A stretch of DNA of 64,000 nucleotides from Persicimonas caeni. Its GTDB lineage: Bacteria > Myxococcota_A > Bradymonadia > Bradymonadales > Bradymonadaceae. The position numbers and the translations under genes were made by a program. Positions 9,523-18,139 of this stretch are shown here, piece after piece (the first letter of the stretch is position 1; each line of letters begins with the position of its first letter). The notes beneath the pieces were generated by a model that saw only the letters and a program-made list of their open reading frames with translations, did not search any database and was not told the DNA's origin. The stretch is from the NCBI RefSeq assembly GCF_006517175.1, contig NZ_CP041186.1, forward strand, positions 248,001 to 312,000. The letters run 5' to 3'.

Positions 9523-10209
9523 ATGGATTTGTCCGCCACGAAAATCGGCGCAGCCGTCGCGCTCGTCCTGCTCACCGGAGCAGGCTTTGCCACGGCCGCC
9601 AACATGAAGGCTGCCGATAAGGAAGCCGCCGCGAAGGCCGAGCCGTTCACCAAGGCGCGGGACGCCGTCGGCGCGAGCCTGCAGCTCGCCCGTTTCGCCG
9701 CCGAGCCGCCCGACGAGAAGACCGTCGCCCGAGGCAAAGAGGCTTGGGGCGACGTCTACAAGGTGCTCATGTCGCCGCGCTGCATGAACTGTCATCCGTC
9801 GGGTGACCGTCCGCTGCAGACCGACGCGAGCCGCCCGCACCTGATGAATATCTCGCGCAAGAGCGTCGAGAACGGGCTCGAGTGCGCGACGTGCCACCAG
9901 GAGAAGAACGCCGACGAGCTCGGCGCCCCCGGGGGCCCGCCCGGCGCGCCTCACTGGGGCCTGCCCAAAAAAGAGATGCCGCTCATCTTCCAGGGCCGCT
10001 CGCCGCGCGAGCTCTGCGAGCAGATGAAACGCCCGGGCGACAACGCCTACAAGTCTCTCGACCAATTGATGCATCACGTCTCGCAAGATCCGCTGGTGTT
10101 GTGGGGCTGGGAGCCCGGCGGCGGGCGGACGAAGCCGCCGCTGTCGCACGAGGAGTTCGTCGCGGCGTTCGACGCCTGGGTGGCTTCGGGTGGGGCGTGT
10201 CCGGAGTAG
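9523..10209 (+). CDS. exported c-type cytochrome, two CxxCH sites
   Basis: A 228-aa protein with an N-terminal hydrophobic segment (about residues 7-26, uncleaved anchor or signal) and two haem motifs, CMNCH (about residue 87) and CATCH (about residue 125). It starts 3 bp after the Mo subunit stop and ends the operon. Cytochromes in this position accept electrons from Ior-type hydroxylases and pass them to the respiratory chain. The CPE C-terminus adds one unpaired Cys. After it the DNA becomes repetitive non-coding sequence. Confidence 0.85.
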   Translation: MDLSATKIGAAVALVLLTGAGFATAANMKAADKEAAAKAEPFTKARDAVGASLQLARFAAEPPDEKTVARGKEAWGDVYKVLMSPRCMNCHPSGDRPLQTDASRPHLMNISRKSVENGLECATCHQEKNADELGAPGGPPGAPHWGLPKKEMPLIFQGRSPRELCEQMKRPGDNAYKSLDQLMHHVSQDPLVLWGWEPGGGRTKPPLSHEEFVAAFDAWVASGGACPE

Positions 10210-10229
10210 GAGACATTCGCAACGCCTCC

Positions 10230-10419
10230 GAGAAAAATCTGTAGCCTTCCGAACGGCTCGGCGCGTGTCTCGGAGAAATCTCTGAGCTTCCGAGCCGCTC
10301 GGCACGTCTTTTTTCAAAATCTCTGGTCTTCCGAACGGCTCGGAACACCTCCGGTAATAATCTCTGGGCTTCCGAGCCGCTCGGATGACGAGCGAGGCTA
10401 CAAAATGACGTCCGGCGAG
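10230..10419. repeat. degenerate dispersed repeats with CCGAGCCGCTCGG palindromes
   Basis: The stretch repeats variants of CTTCCGAACGGCTCGG and CTTCCGAGCCGCTCGG every 40-45 bp, interleaved with AAATCTCTG. The perfect palindrome CCGAGC-C-GCTCGG occurs at 10290-10302 and 10372-10384. The same words recur at 55870-56190, so this is a dispersed family. No coding potential is apparent. Confidence 0.75.
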
Positions 10420-10624
10420 CCTCGGATGATGTCCGAGACTGCAGAATCTCGTCCGGCGAGCCTCGGATGATGTCCGAGACTGCACAATCTCGTCCGGCGA
10501 GCCTCGGATGATGTCCGAGACTGCAGAATCTCGTCCGGCGAGCCTCGGATGATGTCCGAGACTGCAGAATCTCGTCCGGCGAGCCTCGGATGATGTCCGA
10601 GACTGCAGAATCTCGTCCGGCGAG
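10420..10624. repeat. 41-bp tandem repeat, five copies
   Basis: Five head-to-tail 41-bp units starting CCTCGGATGATGTCCGAG at 10420, 10461, 10502, 10543 and 10584. The second differs by a single base (GCACAATC for GCAGAATC). Each unit contains the inverted repeat CTCGGA-TGATG-TCCGAG, a 6-bp stem. There is no spacer, so this is not a CRISPR. Open frames across it are an artefact of a repeat without stops. Confidence 0.95.
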
Positions 10625-10691
10625 CCCCGGTTGATGTGCGAAGCCCAAATCGACGACCAAGGCGCCGTCGCCTGACGCCACGGCCCATTAC

Positions 10692-10856
10692 TACTACTTG
10701 GTCAATTTCGTGGCCCGCACCTGAGCGAGACCAGGGCCACGAGCGCGAGAAGGCATTCTGACAGCGATGCCGGTGCGCATCATGGAAGAATGACGCCGAA
10801 GCGATCGTGGTTCTGGGCCGCTCCAGGGCGGGTTCACCGAAAGTGACCAAGTAGTA
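10692..10856. mobile_element. 165-bp MITE-like element, copy 1
   Basis: The ends are terminal inverted repeats TACTACTTGGTCAATTTCG and, reverse-complemented, TACTACTTGGTCACTTTCG, which match at 18 of 19 positions. The element is flanked by the direct repeat TTAC (10688-10691 and 10857-10860), read as a 4-bp target-site duplication. An apparently identical 165-bp copy lies at 38291-38455 with a different flanking repeat (TTAG). It has no transposase and no convincing gene, so it is non-autonomous. The right flanking repeat supplies the TAA stop of the dipeptidase-like gene on the minus strand. Confidence 0.92.
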
Positions 10857-12572
10857 TTACCCACCCACCACCGACGGCAAATGCCGTCGCGCAAACGCGT
10901 AGGCGTTCTTCCACGCGATCTTCTCGACCAACTCGTCCACCCCGATTTGCTCGATCATGCGCGTGTGCCTGTACTTGCGAAAGAGACGGCGAAGGTCGTC
11001 GGCGAAGGTGCGAAAGTCGACCGCGGTGCTGTAGCGACTGACCGGGTCGATCATGCCGTCGAAGTCGCTGCCGATGCAGATGCGGTCCCAGATCGTGCGC
11101 TTGGAGGCTGGGCTCAGCCGGTCGTCGTCCATGATGACGTCGACCACCCCGAAGATCTGGTTGAGCATGATATGAGGCCACTGATGCTCGGGCACCTTCT
11201 GGAACGGCGGGACGCCGACGATGCGTTGGTCGAAGCTCACGCCGTACAGGCCCTCGGATTGGTGGACCATGCGCACGTCTTCGTCGGCGGTGTTCAGCCC
11301 CCAGGCGTAGAACGGGTTGCGGTGCCAGTGGTCGTTCTCATGCTCGGCGTTGGCAACGAGCTCTGACAGGTGGCGCACGCCGGTGTGCGCCGAGTGGCTC
11401 GAGATGACCGGAATCTTCGGGAAGCGCCGCCGCTCGCGCGCGCTCTTGTCGGCGTGGCGAGCGTTATAAGGCCGCACGACCTCGTTATAGTACTGCTGGC
11501 GGGTGCGCGGGCTCATGTGGCGGGTGTCGATGAGGATGCGTCGGCCGCCGCGGTCTTGCAGCGCGTCGTCGAGGTCGAGCAGTTCGCGCACGACCCGCAG
11601 CCCCAAGTCGCCGTCGGGCTCGAAGCCCTCGTGCATCCGCGGGCGCTGGTCCATGACCAGGTTCGCCAGGTCGATGAGGCTTCGGGCGTGGCCGCAGATG
11701 CCGTTGTCGAAGTGGTGGGCGAGCGTCAGGTAGAAGACGGGATGCTCGAGGTCCTTGAGGCGCCGGATGCGCTCGAAGATCGTCGCCTCGTCGACGCGCC
11801 TGCCGTCGGGCCCGATGCTGAAGACGTGTCCGCCCTCGATGGAGAGAAGCACCGCGACGTCGTCGCCCTGCCTGGCCACGCTCTCGAAGGTGTCCGGCCC
11901 GTCGACGAGGTGATAGCAGCCGTCGACCTCGCGCCGGCCCTCCTCGCTCGGGATGGGCACCTCGACGCGCTCTTTGTCGCCGTTTCGCCGGCGCAAAAAG
12001 TCGTACTCGCGCTCGAACTCCTCCCAGTAGTCGTAGTCTCGCGACAACAGGTGCTCGACGCGCTGCTTGCCGTACTTCAGGAAGGTCCGGTGGATCAGCG
12101 CGCGCACCGGCCCACGGTTTCGGGCCACACCGAGCAACTCGCGCGCGGCTGCAAAGGGCTTTCCGCGCACAAGCTTGGCTGCGCTCTTGGCGATGGTCAC
12201 CCCCGAGACGAGCTCGAGCAGCTCGGGCACGAAATTGCCCACCTCCTCGTCACTCCCCTGAAAGAACCCCCGCTCGATGGGCGTGATCGACGCGAAAACC
12301 AGCCGCGTGTCGCTGTGGGCGAGCTGCGGAAAGCAGCACTGCGAGTATTGGGCGGCGCGCTTTCCCCGGCGCATATGCTCGAAGTTCGGCTCGTGCACAT
12401 GCCAGGGGTGGAAGCGGTCGGGGTCGGCCTCCGCCTCGGGATCGTTGCGCAAGCGGTGGAAGCCGAACATGGTCGGGTGACAGTGCAGATCGGCGAATTG
12501 GCGTGCCATGGCGTAGATCCGTTGAAGATGGTGAACCCATGGCTCCAAATCTTCGTTCGCCTCGCGATCCAT
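10857..12572 (-). CDS. peptidase M19 / membrane dipeptidase-like amidohydrolase
   Basis: A 571-aa metallohydrolase of the renal-dipeptidase (M19) type. Metal-site motifs in order are ADLHCHPTM (about residue 27), LLSIEGGHV (bridging Glu), YLTLAHHFDNG, VISSHSAHTG and the C-terminal IGSDFDGM. It is longer than typical M19 enzymes (about 350-400 aa) because of an insert between about residues 60 and 220 rich in charged residues. No signal peptide is visible, so it is probably cytosolic. The ATG at 12572 has an AGGGG ribosome site; a TTG at 12608 is an alternative. The stop codon TAA is made by the target duplication of the adjoining MITE-like element, so the insertion abuts the reading frame exactly. 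Confidence 0.8.
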   Translation of the reverse strand: MDREANEDLEPWVHHLQRIYAMARQFADLHCHPTMFGFHRLRNDPEAEADPDRFHPWHVHEPNFEHMRRGKRAAQYSQCCFPQLAHSDTRLVFASITPIERGFFQGSDEEVGNFVPELLELVSGVTIAKSAAKLVRGKPFAAARELLGVARNRGPVRALIHRTFLKYGKQRVEHLLSRDYDYWEEFEREYDFLRRRNGDKERVEVPIPSEEGRREVDGCYHLVDGPDTFESVARQGDDVAVLLSIEGGHVFSIGPDGRRVDEATIFERIRRLKDLEHPVFYLTLAHHFDNGICGHARSLIDLANLVMDQRPRMHEGFEPDGDLGLRVVRELLDLDDALQDRGGRRILIDTRHMSPRTRQQYYNEVVRPYNARHADKSARERRRFPKIPVISSHSAHTGVRHLSELVANAEHENDHWHRNPFYAWGLNTADEDVRMVHQSEGLYGVSFDQRIVGVPPFQKVPEHQWPHIMLNQIFGVVDVIMDDDRLSPASKRTIWDRICIGSDFDGMIDPVSRYSTAVDFRTFADDLRRLFRKYRHTRMIEQIGVDELVEKIAWKNAYAFARRHLPSVVGG

Positions 12573-12676
12573 CAACCCCTGCCGGCGAGGATTCGGCGCA
12601 CCTGACAAACCGGCGCGTGCATCCTAGATTCGTCTCGAATTAGCTGACGAGCTTGTAATTCCTGAGAGGCGACGAC

Positions 12677-13699
12677 TTGGACTCCATCACGCAAGCCGCG
12701 CTCGGCGCGGTCATCGGCGAAGCAGTGGTCGGCCATAAGGCCGGCAAAAAAGGTGCTATCTGGGGCGCGGTTCTGGCGACGATTCCCGACCTCGACGTCG
12801 TGGTCAACCCGCTGCTCGAGACGACCGAGCAGATCGCGTTTCACCGCGGGCCGAGCCACTCGATCTTCTTGCTGGTGATTGCCGGATTCGGCGTCGGCTG
12901 GCTGCTCGACCGGCGCTACGGCGACTGCGATGCAGGGGTAAGCCGGCGCGACTGGGTGACGATGGCGTTGCTGGCGTTCTTGTCGCAGCCTTTTCTGGAC
13001 GTGCTCACCTCCTACGGCACGTATCTGTTCTGGCCCATCAGTCGCAACCCGCACGCGTTCAGCTCGGTGTCGATCATCGACCCCATCTACACGTTTACGT
13101 TGCTGATTTCACTGGCGGTCGCCCTCTTCCCCAAGACACACCCCGCCTGGCGGCCGTGGGCGACGCGCATCGGTTTGGCGCTGTCGACCGGCTATTTAGG
13201 CCTGACGATGATCGTCAAGCTACACGTGGGCCAGGTTTTCACCGACGAGCTCGACCGGCAATCGATCACCTACGAGCGCTTCGAGGAGATGCCCGCCATC
13301 TTGAACAGTGTGTTGTGGGTAGGCATGGCCGACAGCGACGACGACGTCTACGTGGGCCTCTACTCGCTGCTCGACGACGACCGAGAGATCGACTTCCAAC
13401 GCATCGACAAGAACAAGGAGCTGCTCGAGCCGTACCGCGGTGACGTGCGCGTCGAGCGCCTCGTGCGCTTCTCGCGCGGCCTCTACACCGTCTCGCCGAC
13501 TGACGACGGCCTGCTGTACGAAGACCTGCACGTCGGGCGCCAGGACTTCTGGCTGAGCGACGACGCGCCGACGATCTTTCGCTGGGAGCTCGTGCTCGAC
13601 GCGGACGGCCAAATCGAGGAGGTCCGCCGGATGCCCGAGCGCGGCGACATCAACGGCGACACGGTCGATCGGTATTTCGACCGGGTGCTCGGGGAGTAG
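12677..13699 (+). CDS. YdjM-like (DUF457) metal-dependent inner-membrane hydrolase
   Basis: A 340-aa protein starting MDSITQAALGAVIGEAVVGHKAG, which matches the DUF457/YdjM family start, so the TTG at 12677 (with GAGAGG upstream) is taken. The family's metal ligands appear as IPDLDV and FHRGPSHSIF, and later QPFLDVLTSYGT. Four to five membrane helices occupy residues 1-180; the C-terminal 160 residues are soluble and acidic. Family members are inner-membrane predicted hydrolases, in E. coli LexA-regulated. It is divergent from the dipeptidase gene with a 104-bp gap and convergent with the helicase gene. Confidence 0.8.
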   Translation: MDSITQAALGAVIGEAVVGHKAGKKGAIWGAVLATIPDLDVVVNPLLETTEQIAFHRGPSHSIFLLVIAGFGVGWLLDRRYGDCDAGVSRRDWVTMALLAFLSQPFLDVLTSYGTYLFWPISRNPHAFSSVSIIDPIYTFTLLISLAVALFPKTHPAWRPWATRIGLALSTGYLGLTMIVKLHVGQVFTDELDRQSITYERFEEMPAILNSVLWVGMADSDDDVYVGLYSLLDDDREIDFQRIDKNKELLEPYRGDVRVERLVRFSRGLYTVSPTDDGLLYEDLHVGRQDFWLSDDAPTIFRWELVLDADGQIEEVRRMPERGDINGDTVDRYFDRVLGE

Positions 13700-13718
13700 A
13701 GGCAAAGGCGCATCACCC

Positions 13719-16700
13719 TCACTTGTCGACCAACTCGAGAATGTGCTCGACAACCTCGTCGGCTCGCTCGAGCCACATGCCGGGGGTGACCCGCGTGAGC
13801 GTCCAGCCTTGCCGCTGCCAATAGGCCGGAAGGTAGACGTCGCGCGCCAGCGGTTCGGGCTGACGCAAGAACTCGCGGCAGTCGACGCCCACGCGCCACG
13901 GCTCAGCGGGCCCGCGTCGCACCGCCAAGTCGAGGCGCTGGCTGCCCAGTCCGACGTCACGTCGCACACCGTAGCCTCGACGCTCTAGCGCCTCTGCCAG
14001 CTCATCACGCACGCGACTTCCCACCGCGCGAAGACCGGGCATCGAGAGTGCTTTCGGTCGGCTCCAGCGCGCCCCGCCTTGCCCCAGTTCGGCGGCCTCG
14101 GCGAGGACCGGCTCCACGCTTTGGCGGTCTGCGGTGACGTGGGCTCGCACGAAGCGCAGGTAGGCGTCGAAGATGCGCGGCCCCGGGTGCTTCGTGCGAG
14201 ACACATCGAGGCGCTCGGGTCGAATGGACGTCACCAACCATAGCCCCAGACGAGCCCGGGTGATCGCCACGTTGAGCCGCTTATGACCACCGGCCAGGTT
14301 CAGCGGCCCAAATCGGGCATGAACATCTCCGCCCGGCTCGGTGGGCCCATACCCCGGAGACATGACGATGAGATCGCGCTCATCGCCCTGCACATTCTCG
14401 AGATTCCGAACGAATAGCTGGTCGACGATGGGCCGGCGCCGGTCACGTGCGAGCAATCGCGAGAGCGCATCGTCCGTGGCGGCTCGCTCTTCGAGCAGAC
14501 GCTCGATCAACTCGGCCTGCTTCTGATTGAACGTGACCACCCCGACTGTGGGAGGCCTGTCATCGGGGCCCCGCACCGCCAGAAACCGAACCACGAGCTC
14601 GACGACCCGCCGCGCTTCGGCCACGTTTTGATTGTCCTCCCAGAGGCCGTCGACCGGCGCCCAATGAAGCCCCTCGATGTCGGCGCTGATCACCGGCCGG
14701 CTCGGCGGCGCCGTGACCAATTGGCCGCCATAAAAGGCGGTATTCGAAAACGCCACCAGCTCCTCGTGGTGGGATCGGTAATGCCAGCGTAGTGTGACAC
14801 CCGGATAACAGGCGCGAGCCAGCGCCAGAATCGACACACTGGCCAACACCGAGCTGTCGTCGTCATCGGCCAACTCCGGGGCGGCCCGGAAGAAGTGACT
14901 GGGCGGCATCTGCTGGTCGTCGCCGGCAATCACCGCCGTCTCGGCACGCACCAGCGCCGGCAGCGCCGACTCGACCGGACACTGGCTGGCCTCGTCGAAG
15001 ATGACCACGTCGAAGAGCCCGGCGCGCAGCGGAAACATCGCGGCCACCGACTCCGGCGAGCAACACCATACCGGGCGCACCTCGGAGAGACCGCGGTCCC
15101 AATACGCCTCGATGAGCTGGCGCAGCGTCATGCGGTTGCGCTTGCGCCGGGCCTGCTCGGCCAGCTTCCGCAGGTTGCGCCGGCGCGCCACGGCGGCCGC
15201 CGACTGACCCGACGCCCCTTCGAAGGCGTCGACCAGGCGCCCGTAAAACCGGGCGATGATGCCGCGGTCGGCGACCTGTTGGCACCGCGTCATCGCCTCG
15301 GCGAGGCGCCTGCGCTGGTCGGCGTCGACCAACGGCGCCTCGACTGCGCGCACGCTGCGCCCGTCGAGCCAGGCGTCGACCCAGGCCCGCTCGACGGCCA
15401 ACTGCGCGTCGTGCGCCACACCGCTCCCCCCACCGGCGCCAGGTCGCCAATGCCGCAAGAACGCGCGCACCCAGTCCGGCCGCCCCGCCAGCACGCCGTC
15501 TTGTCTGGCGGCCTCCGCTGCCTCCTGGCGCGCCCCGCAGAATTCGGCGAGCAAATGCTTGGCCTGCTTTCGCCGTCCGTCGGCCGCAAGCTCGTACAGT
15601 TGGTCGCGAAAATCGGCGTGCAGCCCGACGGCCAACGCGTCCAAGCGCTCACCGACCTCTGCGAGGGTTCGCGCAAGTCTGCGGTCGGCCAACGCCGCCC
15701 TGAAAAACGGCGCTTGTGCAGGCGTTTCATCCTGCATGGGATCAATCGTCGGAAGGTCTGCGTAGGCCGCTCCGACCTCGCCCAACTCTGCGTGCACCTC
15801 ATGGGCGCATTGCACACGCTCGTGCTGGGCCTCGAGCAGCGCGACGGCATCGTCGATGGCCGTCGGATCGCCGTCGAAGCCGAAGTCGAACAGCGGATTG
15901 TCGTCGGGGAGTTCGACCAGAAAGTCATGCCAGGCCAGCGCCGCGTCCACTAGCTGCGCTACGTTGACGGGCAGCGTCGACGTGCTCGCCAGCGAGGTGC
16001 AGCGATCGAGGATCTGGCCCGGAAGCCCGCGCAATCGCCAGTACTCCGGCAAAAAGAATCGATACCAATAGCTCTGCAACTCGGCGAGCCTTTCGAGCTG
16101 TGCCTGCCACTCCTCCAGGTCCTCCCGACTGGCCACGATCAACTCCACGGGCACCGCAGTGAGCTCGGCGCGCGCCCGTTTCAAGGCCGCCATGACGCGC
16201 TGCCACTGGCCGGTCGCCGTCTGGCCGCCCGTCCACACCCAGAACATGGCAAACTCGTCGACCTGTCGCGGCACGCCTTCCTCGAACAGGTCGAGCAGCG
16301 GCGCTGCTTGCTCCCACAGTGCAGCCTGCTCGACCGCCTGCCCGGGCGTCATCTGCGCGGCCGATTCGTCGAGCGCGTCGTATAGCTCCATCAGACGGCT
16401 GCAGCGCTCGAAGACGCCCTCGATCTGAGCGTCGTCGAGCTGGGCCCAATCGCCGCGCCACGCGAGCGGGTGAGGCGCGGCCAAGGTATGGGTCTCTGGG
16501 GCCATCGACTCGATGAAGGGCAGCTGTTCGCCGAGCTCGCCGCGCTCGATCGCGTCCGCCCAAGGGGCCAGGTCGGGAAGCTCGCGTCCGTCGTCATCCA
16601 GCGCGCGCTCGAGCAGCTCGGCCAGCCCCGGCCGGGCGGCTCCGTCGCCGGCCAGGCACGCGAAGGCCTCCTGAGCGGCCCGCGCCCGGCGCTCCAGACG

Positions 16701-18020
16701 CTCCATTGCGCGGCTGTGGTCGTCGGCCGCGGCTTCGAGTTGGCGCTGCAAGCTGCCGATGCCGACGGCCCCGCTGCTCATGCCGCGGTCGAGCGTCTCT
16801 GCGATGGCCTCGCACACTGCGTTTCGGTCGCGCTGGACGTCGTGGACCAGCGCCAGCGGCTCGCCCAGCCCCAGGCTCGTCAGCCGGTCGGCGACCACAT
16901 CGAGGGCCGCGCGCTTCTGGCAAACGAGCAGCACGCGCTTTCCGCGCGCAATGCACGCCGCCAACAAATTGGTGATGAGCTGGGATTTGCCAGTCCCCGG
17001 CGGCCCCTGAACAATCAAGCCGCGCTCGGCAGCTGGATCAATGTCCGCCGCCTCCAAGTGACTCAACACGGCGTCCTGACTGGCGTCGGAGGGCAACACC
17101 TGCCATCGGCGCAAACCACCGAGCAAGGCCTCGTCGCCAGCCTTGGCGCCCTCGACCTCGACGCCCACCGGATCGAGGGTATTGAGCGAGGCCTCATCGA
17201 CTAGCAGTAGGTCGCGCGCCAGCCCCAACTCGGCCGACTGAATCAGCCGATCGACCGGCGCGTCGAGCAACTCGTCGTAATCGAGCACGATGCTCGAGGC
17301 CGACAACGGAAACCGCCCCAACACCAGATGGTGGTGCAGCTCGAATCGGCCCGCTGACGCCTGCTTACTCGCCTCGGAGTCCCGCGGGGGCAGCAGCTCC
17401 AGGCTCGGCATCGAGGCTGGAGCCTGAATGTCGAGCCCGGCGTCGCTCAGATAGGCCACCAGCGCCTCCCAGGTGGGGGCGTCGACGGCAAGCCGACCGT
17501 CGTCGTCGAACTGCAGCAGCTCGCCGCGCGATAGCTGCACCCGCTCCAGGCGCGCAAGTGTTTGAATCAGCGGCTCGTTGACTTCCGGCAAACCGCGCGG
17601 CGACAGCGCCCAGCACAACCGCCCCGCCTCGGTTCGGTGCAGGCTTACCGGATACAACAGAAGCGGCGCGCGCAGCCACGTACCGTCGCCGCAGGCTCCC
17701 TCCACCACCGGCCAGCCTACCGCGAGATGGTCGGCGCCGGTCTCCATACGCTCCCGGCGAGCTGCCTTCGCCAGGCGGCCAATCTCCTGGTCTAGCTGCT
17801 CGTCGCGCGGTGCCAGCCGTACCGCATCGCCCCGCTCGTGGCCCAACACCTCCAACAACGCGTCCACCGCAGGAAGCCGCGCCAAGTCGAACGCGCCGGT
17901 ACGGCTCGCGCGCCGCAGTCGCAGCGATCGGCTGCGCAGATTGACCGCCACAAAACGGTCGCGCAATTGTGCCAAGCGCGCGCGTACCCGCTCGCCCACT
18001 CCGTCTGTCACTACAGTCAC
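13719..18020 (-). CDS. DUF4011-type superfamily 1 helicase with C-terminal MTES-1575-like nuclease domain
   Basis: About 1433 aa. The N-terminus (RARLAQLRDRFVAVNLRSRSL) resembles the DUF4011 start, so a GTG at 18020 is preferred; the frame continues upstream but only over the shadow of the LysR gene. The SF1 core has Walker A GPPGTGKSQL (about residue 345), Walker B VVIFDEASQCP, GDDQQMPP, VVTFNQKQ, ENVQGDERD and LNVAITRAR, all standard for UPF1-like helicases. A long coiled or helical insertion separates the two RecA halves. The last 110 residues (ELAEALERRGYGVRRDVG... GVDCREF... RDVYLPAYWQRQGWTLTRV) look like an MTES-1575/DUF559 PD-(D/E)xK nuclease. Proteins of this architecture act in DNA repair or phage defence. 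It lies 119 bp downstream of a LysR gene. Confidence 0.85.
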   Translation of the reverse strand: MTVVTDGVGERVRARLAQLRDRFVAVNLRSRSLRLRRASRTGAFDLARLPAVDALLEVLGHERGDAVRLAPRDEQLDQEIGRLAKAARRERMETGADHLAVGWPVVEGACGDGTWLRAPLLLYPVSLHRTEAGRLCWALSPRGLPEVNEPLIQTLARLERVQLSRGELLQFDDDGRLAVDAPTWEALVAYLSDAGLDIQAPASMPSLELLPPRDSEASKQASAGRFELHHHLVLGRFPLSASSIVLDYDELLDAPVDRLIQSAELGLARDLLLVDEASLNTLDPVGVEVEGAKAGDEALLGGLRRWQVLPSDASQDAVLSHLEAADIDPAAERGLIVQGPPGTGKSQLITNLLAACIARGKRVLLVCQKRAALDVVADRLTSLGLGEPLALVHDVQRDRNAVCEAIAETLDRGMSSGAVGIGSLQRQLEAAADDHSRAMERLERRARAAQEAFACLAGDGAARPGLAELLERALDDDGRELPDLAPWADAIERGELGEQLPFIESMAPETHTLAAPHPLAWRGDWAQLDDAQIEGVFERCSRLMELYDALDESAAQMTPGQAVEQAALWEQAAPLLDLFEEGVPRQVDEFAMFWVWTGGQTATGQWQRVMAALKRARAELTAVPVELIVASREDLEEWQAQLERLAELQSYWYRFFLPEYWRLRGLPGQILDRCTSLASTSTLPVNVAQLVDAALAWHDFLVELPDDNPLFDFGFDGDPTAIDDAVALLEAQHERVQCAHEVHAELGEVGAAYADLPTIDPMQDETPAQAPFFRAALADRRLARTLAEVGERLDALAVGLHADFRDQLYELAADGRRKQAKHLLAEFCGARQEAAEAARQDGVLAGRPDWVRAFLRHWRPGAGGGSGVAHDAQLAVERAWVDAWLDGRSVRAVEAPLVDADQRRRLAEAMTRCQQVADRGIIARFYGRLVDAFEGASGQSAAAVARRRNLRKLAEQARRKRNRMTLRQLIEAYWDRGLSEVRPVWCCSPESVAAMFPLRAGLFDVVIFDEASQCPVESALPALVRAETAVIAGDDQQMPPSHFFRAAPELADDDDSSVLASVSILALARACYPGVTLRWHYRSHHEELVAFSNTAFYGGQLVTAPPSRPVISADIEGLHWAPVDGLWEDNQNVAEARRVVELVVRFLAVRGPDDRPPTVGVVTFNQKQAELIERLLEERAATDDALSRLLARDRRRPIVDQLFVRNLENVQGDERDLIVMSPGYGPTEPGGDVHARFGPLNLAGGHKRLNVAITRARLGLWLVTSIRPERLDVSRTKHPGPRIFDAYLRFVRAHVTADRQSVEPVLAEAAELGQGGARWSRPKALSMPGLRAVGSRVRDELAEALERRGYGVRRDVGLGSQRLDLAVRRGPAEPWRVGVDCREFLRQPEPLARDVYLPAYWQRQGWTLTRVTPGMWLERADEVVEHILELVDK

Positions 18021-18139
18021 ACCGACTCTCTCGTCGTCCCGTACACGTCCATGGCCATGCTGCAAAACGAAGTGTGTCGGCCAACGCCGCGTTTGCGCAA
18101 GCCGCAATTGTTCGCGATGCTCCGAGTCATCGTAGCCAT

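Noticed and set aside
8683-10485. Minus-strand open frame (600 codons) opposite the Mo subunit and cytochrome
   Set aside because: Shadow of two genes with clear cofactor motifs, and it begins inside the 41-bp repeat array.
10420-10624. CRISPR interpretation of the 41-bp repeats
   Set aside because: Contiguous units without spacers; no cas genes.
10398-10850. Minus-strand open frame running through the 165-bp element and repeats
   Set aside because: The element-internal part appears at both copies but the frame depends on flanking repeats and lacks any domain; it is an IR-bounded non-coding element.
11370-12605. Plus-strand open frame (411 codons) opposite the M19-like gene
   Set aside because: Antisense of conserved metal-site motifs; no start signal.
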